From the NCBI GenBank assembly GCA_023423895.1, contig JAFAER010000093.1, positions 1 to 64,000 of the forward strand: DNA of 64,000 nt. The letters run 5' to 3'. Source of the DNA: Pseudomonadota bacterium. GTDB taxonomy: Bacteria; Myxococcota_A; Polyangia; Polyangiales; Polyangiaceae. The position numbers and the translations under genes are program-made. The notes under the pieces were generated by a model. That model did not search any database and had not been told where the DNA came from. It was given only the letters and a program-made list of their open reading frames with translations. Positions within the stretch are counted from its first letter, which is position 1, and each line of letters opens with the position of its first letter. This document shows positions 53,791 to 62,196 of this stretch, in pieces.

Positions 53791-54548
53791 TGCGACGAGC
53801 CCTTTTCGGAGAGAGTGCGAACGATGGCCTCGACGCGCCTTCGGTAGAGCTCCGAAGGATGCGCGGCGAGAAAGGCCTCCCCCACCCGCTTCGCGTCGAC
53901 GCGACGCCCGGCCTTGGCCAGTGAAGAAACACGCAATACGGTCGCTTCCTCTTTGAACGCCGGAGCGGAGAAGCGCCGTTCGTATTCGTCGAGCACCGCC
54001 AGAGCTCCGCGCGGATCGTCGCGACGGAGCCGGGTCCGGGCCGCATCGATCAGCTTCATCTGCTCGGTGATCGAGACGTCGTCGTCGACGGAGGGCTTCT
54101 CGACCGGCCGCGCCACGCTCGCAACAGACGCAGACGACGACGCCGCGCGCGGAGCGGACGGCAGCGCGTCCAGCGATACGACCGGAACGGGTTCGACGGA
54201 CGGCAACGCCGGGCGGGTCTCCGAGGGAGCCGCTTCGATATCAGGAGTCGCACCGCTCGCCTCGCCGACCGCGGCGCTGGTCGAGGCGGGCTTCGACGAT
54301 TCGTGGTGAAACACGCCGATCCCCGCCGCCGCGAGCGCGAGGAGGCCAAGACCTTTCGCCAGCGTCAGCTTCCACGTCGATCGGGTCGACGTCGCCACGC
54401 CGCTCAGCGCCGTGCCCGCGCCGTACTTCAGGAGCGCCTGGAACTTCTCTTCCGGCATCTCGTCGTCGGCGGCCGATGCAAGGAGCTGCCGCTCGATGTC
54501 CGAGCCGCTCGTCTTCAGGAGCTGCTCGCTGCGTTCCTCGGAGCTCAT
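53787..54548 (-). CDS. Single-span membrane regulator with TPR-like end, cassette 3
   Basis: 253 residues overlapping the sigma stop by four bases. The N-terminal DIERQLLASAADDEMPEEKF is almost identical to copy 2 (EIEKLLLASAADDEMPEEKY), the strongest conservation in the protein. One helix follows at about 61-80 (LTLAKGLGLLALAAAGIGV), then a Ser/Ala/Pro linker and the TPR-like EQMKLIDAARTRLRRDDPRG, LAVLDEYERRF domain. The conserved N-terminal motif is therefore a good candidate for the sigma-binding segment. Confidence 0.82.
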   Translation of the reverse strand: MSSEERSEQLLKTSGSDIERQLLASAADDEMPEEKFQALLKYGAGTALSGVATSTRSTWKLTLAKGLGLLALAAAGIGVFHHESSKPASTSAAVGEASGATPDIEAAPSETRPALPSVEPVPVVSLDALPSAPRAASSSASVASVARPVEKPSVDDDVSITEQMKLIDAARTRLRRDDPRGALAVLDEYERRFSAPAFKEEATVLRVSSLAKAGRRVDAKRVGEAFLAAHPSELYRRRVEAIVRTLSEKGSSQ

Positions 54549-55180
54549 GACTGCTTCACCTTGTCGGCGGCGAGCCGACGGAACTCTTCGCGGGCACGTC
54601 GCAACCTCGACGTGGCCGTTCCGCTGGGAATGGAGAGGAGCTCCGCGATCTGTGGGAGCGTGAGCTCCTCGAGCTCGTGGAGGACGAAGACGATGCGAAG
54701 CGGCTCCGGCATCGCGTCGAGGACTTCATCGAGCATTCGGCGCGCGTCGCGGCGATCGAGGAGAGCATCCGCGGACGGCGACGGGTCGGACAACGTCTGG
54801 ACATCGTCGTCTTCGAGCGGACGCTCGGGCTTGCGCGTCCGTTTGCGCCGGGCGTGCGCCGCGACGTTCACGGCCGTCCGGAACAGAAAGACCTTCTCGG
54901 CGCCCGGCTGGATGTCGTCGAGCCGCGTGGCGATGACGAGCAGAACCTGCTGGACGGCATCGTCGAGCGAGGTCTGGGACACGCCCAGCCGGCGGAGGCT
55001 TCGCCAGAGAAAACGTCCGTGCGCCTCGATCAGCGCCTGGAGTCTGGTCGCGCGCGCACGCGCTTCCGCTCCTGCAGCCGCGTGGTTCGCCGACGCGACG
55101 GGCAGCGGCGCGAGCGCGGGAGTCAGTGAAGATTCACTGGGCACCCCTTGAGAATTCCCAGGCGTCCGGCGATCGATCAC
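54545..55180 (-). CDS. ECF-type sigma factor, cassette 3
   Basis: 211 residues from GTG 55180. Region 2 (HGRFLWRSLRRLGVSQTSLD, FRTAVNVAAHARRKR) and region 4 (RIVFVLHELEELTLPQIAEL, TATSRLRRAREEFRRLAADK) are intact. Similarity to 30844-31488 covers the full length, including the variable linker PERPLEDDDVQTLSD. The start lies seven bases after the stop of the outer-membrane-like gene, so the sigma gene may be read from that promoter. Confidence 0.92.
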   Translation of the reverse strand: MIDRRTPGNSQGVPSESSLTPALAPLPVASANHAAAGAEARARATRLQALIEAHGRFLWRSLRRLGVSQTSLDDAVQQVLLVIATRLDDIQPGAEKVFLFRTAVNVAAHARRKRTRKPERPLEDDDVQTLSDPSPSADALLDRRDARRMLDEVLDAMPEPLRIVFVLHELEELTLPQIAELLSIPSGTATSRLRRAREEFRRLAADKVKQS

Positions 55181-55187
55181 GATCGGA

Positions 55188-56291
55188 TCAGAATCGCAGC
55201 ACCGGACCGATGCCTAGCCACATGGCGAGGGTCGGCGTGCTGTAGAGGAGGGCGTTCGGCCTGAGGACGAGGTCATCGCGCACGAGCGGAACCAGAAGGC
55301 CCCCCTCGAGCTCGAAGCCCAACCGAGGCGTTACTGTCCAGGTTGCTCCTCCGGCCAAGCCGGCGCCTGCCCAGGGACCGGCATAGCTGAGCGGGTTGCG
55401 CGCCTGCGTGGCGGAAGCGGTGAACGCACCGCCGTCCAGCACACCGCAGAGCGCGACCGAGATCGGTCCCCCTGCCCCTGCGGTCTCGACGAAGCAAAGA
55501 CGCGCACGCAAGAGCATCCACGTGAGCTCGGCCTCGCCGGCGTCGCGCGAGACCGTGCGCCGCCACGCGGCCGCTTCCAGTCGGAGCGATACGCGCCCCC
55601 GCGGGTCCGACGGTCGGAGCTCGGAGAAGATCCCCATCCCGAGAGCAGGCCCATCGACGTTCGCGACGACACCGTGCACGCCCATCGACGTCGCGACTCC
55701 GCGCTGGGCCGCCTCTCCCGCCGGACTCGTCTCGGGAGCTCGCACGCTCGCTTGCGACGACTTCGGCGGCCGTAGGGCGGGACGGGGCTCCGGTTCCAGC
55801 GGCGATGGTGACGGCGGTGACGGCGGTGAACGCGTGGCGGCCAGCTCACCCTCCTCGACGGCAAGCACGAACGCGAGCGCGAGGGCCGCGGTCACCTCGG
55901 AGCAGCTTCGCGCAACCACGCCACGCGGAGCGCGGGTCCCCTCTGCGGTCCGAAAGAAGAGCTCTCCGCGCGCGCGTCTCTCCCCCTCTTGCCGTGCGCG
56001 GACGACGAGCGTCGGCACGTCGTCCGCCGCTGGCGCACGATGGATCTCAGCCGTGCGGCGCGCCACCTCCGCCCAGAACTTCTCCTCGTCGGTGCACGAT
56101 GGCGGCGCGTCCACGATGACGTGAACGGCGAGCGCCGTTCCCTCCGCACGGGCCTCTCTTCCGGCGAACGACAGCAGCAGAAGCAGCAGCAGAACTGCGG
56201 CGCGGAGCGACCACCCGTGCGAGGCGACGAAGACCGGATGGCAGCTCCTTCGCCACCCACGTGACCAACTTCGCACGACGGCCGTGAGCAT
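55188..56291 (-). CDS. Exported outer-membrane-like protein upstream of cassette 3 sigma
   Basis: 367 residues. Basic N-region, a leucine-rich signal (VLLLLLLLSFAGREARA) and cleavage near residue 48. A periplasmic part (VHVIVDAPPSCTDEEKFWAE) is followed by a Pro-rich linker (PPSPPSPSPLEPEPRPA) and a C-terminal beta-rich part (RGRVSLRLEAAAWRR; GLAGGATWTVTPRLGFELEG) that ends LGIGPVLRF, with terminal Phe as in many outer-membrane barrels. It precedes the sigma gene by 7 bases. Such a layout recurs in myxobacteria, where it may sense or carry the complex; here it is an inference. Cassette 2 has no such partner. Confidence 0.75.
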   Translation of the reverse strand: MLTAVVRSWSRGWRRSCHPVFVASHGWSLRAAVLLLLLLLSFAGREARAEGTALAVHVIVDAPPSCTDEEKFWAEVARRTAEIHRAPAADDVPTLVVRARQEGERRARGELFFRTAEGTRAPRGVVARSCSEVTAALALAFVLAVEEGELAATRSPPSPPSPSPLEPEPRPALRPPKSSQASVRAPETSPAGEAAQRGVATSMGVHGVVANVDGPALGMGIFSELRPSDPRGRVSLRLEAAAWRRTVSRDAGEAELTWMLLRARLCFVETAGAGGPISVALCGVLDGGAFTASATQARNPLSYAGPWAGAGLAGGATWTVTPRLGFELEGGLLVPLVRDDLVLRPNALLYSTPTLAMWLGIGPVLRF

Positions 56292-56536
56292 ACCCCGATC
56301 AGCCGCTCGCGAGCGCGCTCTTCACGAACCTCTTCCTTGACCCCACCCCGATTCAATCCGACCCGCCCGCGGTTGCCAGGCGCGTGCCGTCAGCTCACTC
56401 GCAGCGAGACCTCGACGTCCGCCGCGAACGGTACGGAGACGTAACCGGCGCCTACCGCACGAACGTGCGAGAGGAGCTCCGGGCTCGCGTCCGCATTGGC
56501 CGCGACGATGAGAGCGCCTCGAGCAGAAGCTCCCCC

Positions 56537-57439
56537 TCAACGGCCGTTCGCGCGAATGAAGTCGACGAAGGCGCGGAGCGCAGCCGGCATGTGGCGACGA
56601 CTCGGGTAGTAGAGAAACGGTCCCGAGAAACGTAGCCACCAGCGTTCCAGGATCGGCCTGAGCGCGCCACTCTCGAAGTGAGGCTGCAGCCACTCCTCGA
56701 ACAAGTAGATGATGCCGTTGCCCGCGACCGCCGCGGCGACGAGGAGATCGGAGGCGCTCCCGAGGTTGCCGACGAGCGGGCCCGGCGGATCGACCTTCAG
56801 AACCTCGCCATCACGCTCGAATTCCCACGGGACGAGCGCGCCGCCCGCGAAGCGAACGCGCAGACAGGCGTGTTCGAGCAATTTGCGCGGATGGTTCGGG
56901 CGTCCGTGCCGCTCGAGGTACGCCGGCGAAGCTGCCAGAGCGTAGCGCTGCTCACGCGGACCGATGGGCACCGCGATCATGTCCTTCTCCAGCGACTCTT
57001 CGTAACGAATGCCGGCATCGCAGCCCGCGGCAAGGATGTCGACCTGCGCGTCTTCCGCCGTCACTTCGACGCGGACATCCGGATACGCGGCAAGGAACGG
57101 CGGCAAGATCCGAGGAAGTACGCTCCTCGCCACGACGGTCGGAACGTTCAAGCGCAGGGTACCGGCGGGCTGATCGCGCGAGCTCTTCACCACGTCCAGC
57201 GCCGATTCGATCTCGGCGAGCGCGGGGCCGACTCGCTCGAGCAGGCGCGCGCCCGGATCCGTCGGCGTGACGGTGCGCGTCGTGCGATGAAGAAGCCGAA
57301 CGTCGAGCGCCCCCTCCAACCTCCGTACCGCCTCGCTGGCGCTCGACGCGCTCGACCCACTCACCCGGGACGCCTCGCGAAAGCCGCCGGCGCGGGCGAC
57401 CGCGGCGAAGATTCGGACGTCGTCGAGGTTCACGGCCAT
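56537..57439 (-). CDS. LysR-family transcription regulator
   Basis: 300 residues. An N-terminal winged HTH (DVRIFAAVARAGGFREASRV, AVRRLEGALDVRLLHRTTRT) and a periplasmic-binding-like effector domain (GTLRLNVPTVVARSVLPRIL; SPAYLERHG) place it in the LysR family of aromatic-acid or redox-responsive regulators, similar to DsdC/AaeR-like forms. It is divergent from the aldo/keto reductase with 75 bases between, so it most likely controls that gene. Confidence 0.92.
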   Translation of the reverse strand: MAVNLDDVRIFAAVARAGGFREASRVSGSSASSASEAVRRLEGALDVRLLHRTTRTVTPTDPGARLLERVGPALAEIESALDVVKSSRDQPAGTLRLNVPTVVARSVLPRILPPFLAAYPDVRVEVTAEDAQVDILAAGCDAGIRYEESLEKDMIAVPIGPREQRYALAASPAYLERHGRPNHPRKLLEHACLRVRFAGGALVPWEFERDGEVLKVDPPGPLVGNLGSASDLLVAAAVAGNGIIYLFEEWLQPHFESGALRPILERWWLRFSGPFLYYPSRRHMPAALRAFVDFIRANGR

Positions 57440-57452
57440 TGTTCGCCTTTCC

Positions 57453-57465
57453 GTACGGGCCGTAC
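57453..57465. promoter_or_regulatory. Palindrome between lysR and aldo/keto reductase genes
   Basis: GTACGG-G-CCGTAC forms two 6-base arms around one base, lying 14 bases before the lysR start and 50 bases before the reductase start. Its place fits a LysR-binding site, though these usually have a T-N11-A core, which is not obvious here. Confidence 0.45.
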
Positions 57466-57514
57466 ATATTCGACCCCATTATCGGACAGTCCGTCCAGGG
57501 CTACCTTCGACCGC

Positions 57515-58375
57515 ATGACGAATCTCGCCAAGGTCGGATCGTTCGAGATGGGCAGTCGCACGGTGAAGCGCGTCGGTTACGGAGCCATGCAGCTCGCCGG
57601 GCCGGGCGTCTTCGGACCGCCAAAAGATCGGAGCGCCGCGATCGCCGTGCTCCGCGAGGCGGTGGAGAGCGGCATCGACCACATCGACACGAGCGACGCG
57701 TACGGGCCGCACGTCACGAATCAGATCATCCGTGAGGCGCTCCATCCGTATCCGAAAGATCTCGTCATCGTCACGAAGGTCGGTGCAAGGCGCGGCCCGC
57801 AGGGGTCGTGGGACCCGGCGTTCTCCGCCGAGGACATCACGAGCGCCATCGACGACAACCTGCGGAACCTCGGCGTCGACGTGCTCGACGTGGTGAATCT
57901 GCGCGTCATGTTCGATTCGCAGCGCCCCGTCGAGGGCTCGATCGCGGAGCAGCTCTCGGTGCTGATGAAGCTTCAGCAGGAGGGGAAGGTCCGTCACATC
58001 GGTCTCAGCAACGTGACGGCGAAGCAGGTGGAAGAGGGGCGCGCCATGACCGAGATCGTGTGCGTGCAGAACCAGTACAACCTCGCGCACCGGCAGGACG
58101 ACGCGCTGATCGACACCCTCGCCGTGGTGGGCATCGCGTACGTGCCGTTCTTCCCGCTCGGTGGCTTCTCGCCGCTCCAGTCCTCGAAGCTGTCCGAGGT
58201 CGCACGCCAGCTCGGCGCGACACCGATGCAGGTCGCACTCGCGTGGCTTCTCCGGCGCGCGCCGAACATCCTTCTCATCCCCGGCACGTCGAGGGTCGCG
58301 CACCTGCGCGAGAACCTCGCGGCGGCAGATCTCGAGCTGTCCGACGACACGATGAAGGCACTCGACCGCATCTAG
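57515..58375 (+). CDS. Aldo/keto reductase
   Basis: 286 residues from ATG 57515; the open frame upstream is a shadow of lysR. TIM-barrel features: GIDHIDTSDAYGPHVTNQI carries the catalytic Asp and Tyr, VIVTKVGARRGPQGSW the Lys, GKVRHIGLSNVTAKQVEEG the cofactor segment and NILLIPGTSRVAHLRENL the C-terminal NADPH-binding site. A general NADPH-dependent carbonyl reductase; substrate unknown. Likely induced by the divergent LysR. Confidence 0.92.
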   Translation: MTNLAKVGSFEMGSRTVKRVGYGAMQLAGPGVFGPPKDRSAAIAVLREAVESGIDHIDTSDAYGPHVTNQIIREALHPYPKDLVIVTKVGARRGPQGSWDPAFSAEDITSAIDDNLRNLGVDVLDVVNLRVMFDSQRPVEGSIAEQLSVLMKLQQEGKVRHIGLSNVTAKQVEEGRAMTEIVCVQNQYNLAHRQDDALIDTLAVVGIAYVPFFPLGGFSPLQSSKLSEVARQLGATPMQVALAWLLRRAPNILLIPGTSRVAHLRENLAAADLELSDDTMKALDRI

Positions 58376-58478
58376 ATCACTCGGGTCGGGCGGCCGGCCG
58401 GCACCCGGTCGTCACATTCGACACACCAGCGTCACATTGGGTTGGACGGGCGCCTCCTTGGTCGAGTTGGATGCGGCC

Positions 58479-60095
58479 GTGCTCCGAGCCGATTGCAGAC
58501 GCGTCTCGGTCCCCGTCGTCCTCCTCGGGGCCGTCTTCTACACGACTCAGGCCGATGCCGCGCAGCCCGCCGGGGCGGATGAGCAGGACGCGGCGCAGCC
58601 AGTGCCCGAGCCGCGCCCCGACGGCGTCGAGAAGCCTGCCGAACCGCGCGCGCAACCAACGCAGGTGGAGTCGGTGCACGCACCTGCCGTGTCACAGCCC
58701 GTTGCACACGCAGCTGCCCAGGCCGAGCGGTCGCGTGCGTTCATCGACTATTCGAACGGGACCTTTTTCCTCCGCAGCGCCGACGACAACCTGATCGTCG
58801 CGACGGGCGGCCGTGTCCATGTCGACACGTACGCCTTCGCCGGACCGGGCACGCACGACTACCACCGCGCGAACGGCACCGGTCTCGCGCCGAACATGTT
58901 CTTCCGCAGGTTCGTGCTCGAGAGCGGCGGCATCGTCCGCAAGCACTGGTTCTTCTGGGTCGGCGGGAACTTCGCGCCGACTCAGGTCGACTCGAGCCAG
59001 AACCCGATGAGCACTGCGGGCGTCTACGACGGGTTCATCGGCTATCAGTCGTCGCCTTCGCATCAGCTCTACGTCGGCCAGTTCAACGCGCCTTTCACGA
59101 TGGAGAACGTGACGAGCTCGCGGTGGCTCGACTTCATGGAGCGGGCGCTCTCGATCCGTACGCTGGCGACGCCGTACAACAAGGACCTCGGCGTGAGCTA
59201 CTGGGGCGCGATCGGCAAAGGCGTCGCCCCGTTCGAGTACCAGGTCGGGCTGTTCGGCGGGGACGGCATGAACCGGCCGAACGTCGACAACCGCGTCGAC
59301 GGCATGGCCCGCTTCGTGGTCCGCCCGCTCGCGAGGACGACGAAAGACGCGATCCAGCGGCTGCATGTCGGCATCAGCGGGCGCGGAGGCTCGCGCGACG
59401 ACGACTACGTCATGTACGACGCGCCTGCGCTCTCCACGCCCGGCGGCTACGCGTTCTGGTCGCCGAGCTACAAGGCGGCCGACGGCGCCAACGTGCACGT
59501 GCTCCCCTCGGGGAACCAGATCGCCGCCGCAGCCGAGCTGTACGTGCCGTTCGAGCGCTTCGACATCAAGGGCGAGCTCGTCTACGTGAACGAGGGGCGA
59601 CGCGAGGCGGCTGCAACGGACCGACGAGCGACGCTCCGCCGCGGAAGGTTCGACGGATTCGGCGGGTACGCGCAGATCTCGTACTGGCCTATCGGCACTG
59701 CGCGCATCAACGATCATCCTGCGGGAAGGTACATGGGGCTGAAGCCGCCGAAGGACCGCGGCGCGGAGAGTCCGTTCGGCCTGCAGCTCCTGCTTCGTGG
59801 CGAGATGATGCGCCTCTCGTACGACGGCAACGCGCGGACGCGCCAGGTCGGCGACGGAGAGATCTCGTCGACCACGACCGACATCCAGGTGAACGCGCTC
59901 CAGGCCGCGGTGAACTACTGGGCCACCAAGCATATCCGCCTCACGGCGGAGTACTCGCTCTATCAGTTTCCCGGGACACCGACGGGCGCGAACGCGACCA
60001 ACCAAGCGGTCGCCCCCGGCGTGAAGGCGTCCCCGGCACAGGCCGCGGCCGATCACCTGCACGAGATTTCATTCCGGGTCGGCCTCGCGCTCTGA
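58479..60095 (+). CDS. OprO/OprP-like porin, outer-membrane beta-barrel
   Basis: 538 residues. The start is set to GTG 58479 so that a signal peptide (VSVPVVLLGAVFYTTQADAA) begins the protein; a TTG at 58437 would add 14 residues. A Pro/Ala-rich linker is followed by the barrel: TGGRVHVDTYAFAGPGTHDY, RRFVLESGGIVRKHWFFWVG, YVGQFNAPFTMENVTSSRWL and alternating strands to LHEISFRVGLAL. This corresponds to phosphate-selective porin O/P family, which forms trimeric anion channels. No phosphate regulation is visible. Confidence 0.85.
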   Translation: MLRADCRRVSVPVVLLGAVFYTTQADAAQPAGADEQDAAQPVPEPRPDGVEKPAEPRAQPTQVESVHAPAVSQPVAHAAAQAERSRAFIDYSNGTFFLRSADDNLIVATGGRVHVDTYAFAGPGTHDYHRANGTGLAPNMFFRRFVLESGGIVRKHWFFWVGGNFAPTQVDSSQNPMSTAGVYDGFIGYQSSPSHQLYVGQFNAPFTMENVTSSRWLDFMERALSIRTLATPYNKDLGVSYWGAIGKGVAPFEYQVGLFGGDGMNRPNVDNRVDGMARFVVRPLARTTKDAIQRLHVGISGRGGSRDDDYVMYDAPALSTPGGYAFWSPSYKAADGANVHVLPSGNQIAAAAELYVPFERFDIKGELVYVNEGRREAAATDRRATLRRGRFDGFGGYAQISYWPIGTARINDHPAGRYMGLKPPKDRGAESPFGLQLLLRGEMMRLSYDGNARTRQVGDGEISSTTTDIQVNALQAAVNYWATKHIRLTAEYSLYQFPGTPTGANATNQAVAPGVKASPAQAAADHLHEISFRVGLAL

Positions 60096-60406
60096 ATCCG
60101 AGGTGTGCGCGTACGCCTACGGCCTCGCTGACGGGTCCGCGCGAATCTCACGGCGGGCGAGTGATTCCTCGAGGGCGTCCGACCCGAAAACCTGCCATCG
60201 GTGCCGTGGGCACCGTTCGCGCCCTACGAATACGCGGTCGCGCGGAGGTGGGTCCTCTCGAGCGGAAAAGCCGGAGGCGGCACGTGACGTTCCGCGCGCC
60301 GCACACTTCGATGTGACGTGTCGTTAGCGCTCGAACGTGAGGGGCAGGATGGTTGCCGCGGCGGACTCGCGGCGACGCACCTTGTCCGCTCGCTTCCGGA
60401 GTCCTC
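60096..60406. other. Intergenic region between porin and DksA-like genes
   Basis: 311 bases. Short open frames are seen but none with domain or start signal. No terminator-like hairpin of note after the porin. Confidence 0.4.
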
Positions 60407-60802
60407 TCAGCGACCGCGCGCTCGGCGCTCGAGCGCCTCTTCTTCCTCGATCGTCAAGCGGGCCCACGGCACGGCCTCGAGCCGACGGAAACCGATCGGC
60501 TCCCCTGACGCCTCGCTGACGCCGTAGTCCTCCCCCCGTTCGAGCTTCGCGAGCGCGCGTTCGATCCGAACGAGGGTGACGCGATCGCGTTCGACGTGCG
60601 CGTACGAATCTTCCGCCTCGGCGGAGCTTGCAGCGGCGTCCATCGCGTCGCCGACGTCGGCGTCGCGCTCGGCGCGCAACTTGATACCCGCTTGCGCGCG
60701 CGCGGCGATCTGATCGCGCGCGGCGATGAGCTTTCCTCGCAACAGCTCGATCTGCGCTGGCGTGAGGTCTTCCACTTCGCGATCTTCGTTTCTGTCGAGC
60801 AT
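60407..60802 (-). CDS. DksA/TraR-like protein without zinc-finger cysteines
   Basis: 131 residues from ATG 60802, preceded by AGAGG; upstream in-frame sequence is low-complexity. A coiled-coil region (LTPAQIELLRGKLIAARDQI) leads to the DksA-type segment DYGVSEASGEPIGFRRLEAV, where the family normally has a C4 zinc finger (typical form GICEASGEPI). Here the protein contains no cysteine. Such cysteine-free DksA relatives are known to work without zinc. It would bind RNA polymerase in the secondary channel, in concert with ppGpp. Confidence 0.85.
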   Translation of the reverse strand: MLDRNEDREVEDLTPAQIELLRGKLIAARDQIAARAQAGIKLRAERDADVGDAMDAAASSAEAEDSYAHVERDRVTLVRIERALAKLERGEDYGVSEASGEPIGFRRLEAVPWARLTIEEEEALERRARGR

Positions 60803-60984
60803 CGAATTTCCTCTCGAGGTCGGTGGGTGGCGTCGCGTCCGAGCCCCTGCGGAGCTCCGCCCTGCGAGCAGAGCGGGATCACGCGGCGCGCTGCGGGCAC
60901 CGAGCGTCGGCCGCCCTTGCCCGTGCGCGCGCGATCGGCGCCTCGGCCAGCAGCTCGGAGACCTTGGACGGCTGAAGCCGCCCG

Positions 60985-61022
60985 CACAAAAGAGCGAAAC
61001 CCCTCGCAGGACCGGCGAGGGG
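60985..61022 (-). terminator. Rho-independent terminator of tRNA-Glu
   Basis: CCCCTCGC (61000-61007) and GCGAGGGG (61015-61022) form an 8-bp GC stem around a seven-base loop. On the minus strand the stem is followed by TTTCGCTCTTTTG. It lies 12 bases beyond the tRNA 3' end. Confidence 0.8.
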
Positions 61023-61033
61023 CTTCTGGGGGG

Positions 61034-61106
61034 CGTCCCCAAGGGGATTCGAACCCCTGTTAGCGGCGTGAAAAGCCGCGGTCCTGGGCCTCTAGACGAT
61101 GGGGAC
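61034..61106 (-). tRNA. tRNA-Glu (UUC anticodon)
   Basis: The minus-strand sequence starts GTCCCCATCGTCTAGAGG and ends AACCCC-type T-arm GGTTCGAATCCCC then TTGGGGACG, matching the bacterial tRNA-Glu consensus. The anticodon stem GCGGC/GCCGC encloses the loop TTTTCAC with TTC at positions 34-36. All four arms pair. CCA is not encoded (the next bases read CCC). Confidence 0.95.
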
Positions 61107-61317
61107 TGAGCGACCCTAACTACCGTTCAGCCGCGCCGCTGTAAAGCGGCTTCTCCTCCCTGGTCCTCCCGGACGCCGCGAACCGCGAAGAAACACGCGC
61201 GCGGAGCCGTTTCGTCGCATGGGCGCTCGCGCTCCCGCGACGTCCCGCGGCGCTCGAGCTCGCCCTCACGCGCGTCCGATGCGCCGAGCTGCCTTCGATG
61301 CCGCTCGAGCGAGCGCA

Positions 61318-62055
61318 TCACGCTCCGCCGGCAGCACGTTGGCCCGCTGGAGCGCGGTCGAGGAAGCCGTGGACGTCGCGGATCCGGTGGCCCTCGAAGG
61401 CGACGACGTCGAAGCCGATGGCGACCGGCTCGGGCACGCCGGGCGCCATCGCGTTCCAGGTGAAGCGCGCCTGCTCGTGGTGGGCATCGAGCTTTGCGCC
61501 GAGCACGAACGTGACACCCGCGAACTGCTCCTGCACGGCGGAGATGAACCCGTCGATGGCCTCGATGCCTCTCACGGACCCGAGGGGATCGGTGTACGTC
61601 GCGTCCGCCGTGAACACGGCGTCGAGAATGGCGCGGCGCTTCGTGGGCTGTCTCTCGTTCCAAGCAGAGAGGTAGCGCGCGACGACCGCCTTCATCATCT
61701 GCTGGGGCCCCTTGTCGATGAAGCCGTAGACACGCCGGATGCGTTCGCCCTCGAGCGTCAAGACGTCGAAGCCGATGCCGACAGGCTCGCTCTTCGCGTC
61801 GAGGCTGACGTTCCAGGTGAAGCGCGCCTGAGCATGGTGTGAATCGATCGCGCTCGCGAGCCTGAAGACGGCTTCGGGCCACTGTTTGCGAACGCCACTG
61901 ACGAAGCCCTCGAGCGCGTCGTGGCCGCGAACGGAGACGTGCGGGTCCGTATACTGGCAGTCTTCGCAGAAGAGATCGGCTATGGCCGCGCGGCGCTTCT
62001 CGGCGTTGTGCTCGTTGAAGATGGAGACGTACTTCGAGACGATTTGCTCCTGCAT
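61318..62055 (-). CDS. Tandem SnoaL/NTF2-like domain protein
   Basis: 245 residues from ATG 62055, which has GGAGG six bases upstream. Two copies of one NTF2-like cone domain are joined: first EQIVSKYVSIFNEHNAEKRR, DCQYTDPHVSVRGHDALEGF; second ARYLSAWNERQPTKRRAILD, DATYTDPLGSVRGIEAIDGF. Each has an ARFTWN strand late in the fold. Families with this fold isomerise or cyclise small molecules or bind them. The gene is divergent from an XRE regulator with 141 bases between. Confidence 0.88.
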   Translation of the reverse strand: MQEQIVSKYVSIFNEHNAEKRRAAIADLFCEDCQYTDPHVSVRGHDALEGFVSGVRKQWPEAVFRLASAIDSHHAQARFTWNVSLDAKSEPVGIGFDVLTLEGERIRRVYGFIDKGPQQMMKAVVARYLSAWNERQPTKRRAILDAVFTADATYTDPLGSVRGIEAIDGFISAVQEQFAGVTFVLGAKLDAHHEQARFTWNAMAPGVPEPVAIGFDVVAFEGHRIRDVHGFLDRAPAGQRAAGGA

Positions 62056-62139
62056 CGATTCCTCCGTGGCGGTGTCGCGAGTCGAGTCGCTTCGTCGCGT
62101 CCCGCATGCCGTTCGTAACGCCCAGCTCGTCGGGTATCG

Positions 62140-62156
62140 ATTACGTCGGAGGTAAT
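62140..62156. promoter_or_regulatory. Inverted repeat between SnoaL and XRE genes
   Basis: ATTAC (62140-62144) and GTAAT (62152-62156) face each other over seven bases in the divergent promoter region. The position suits an operator for the HTH regulator. Confidence 0.4.
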
Positions 62157-62196
62157 GGGCGGCAAACATGCACCCCGGCTAGGCTCTTCGAGCACG

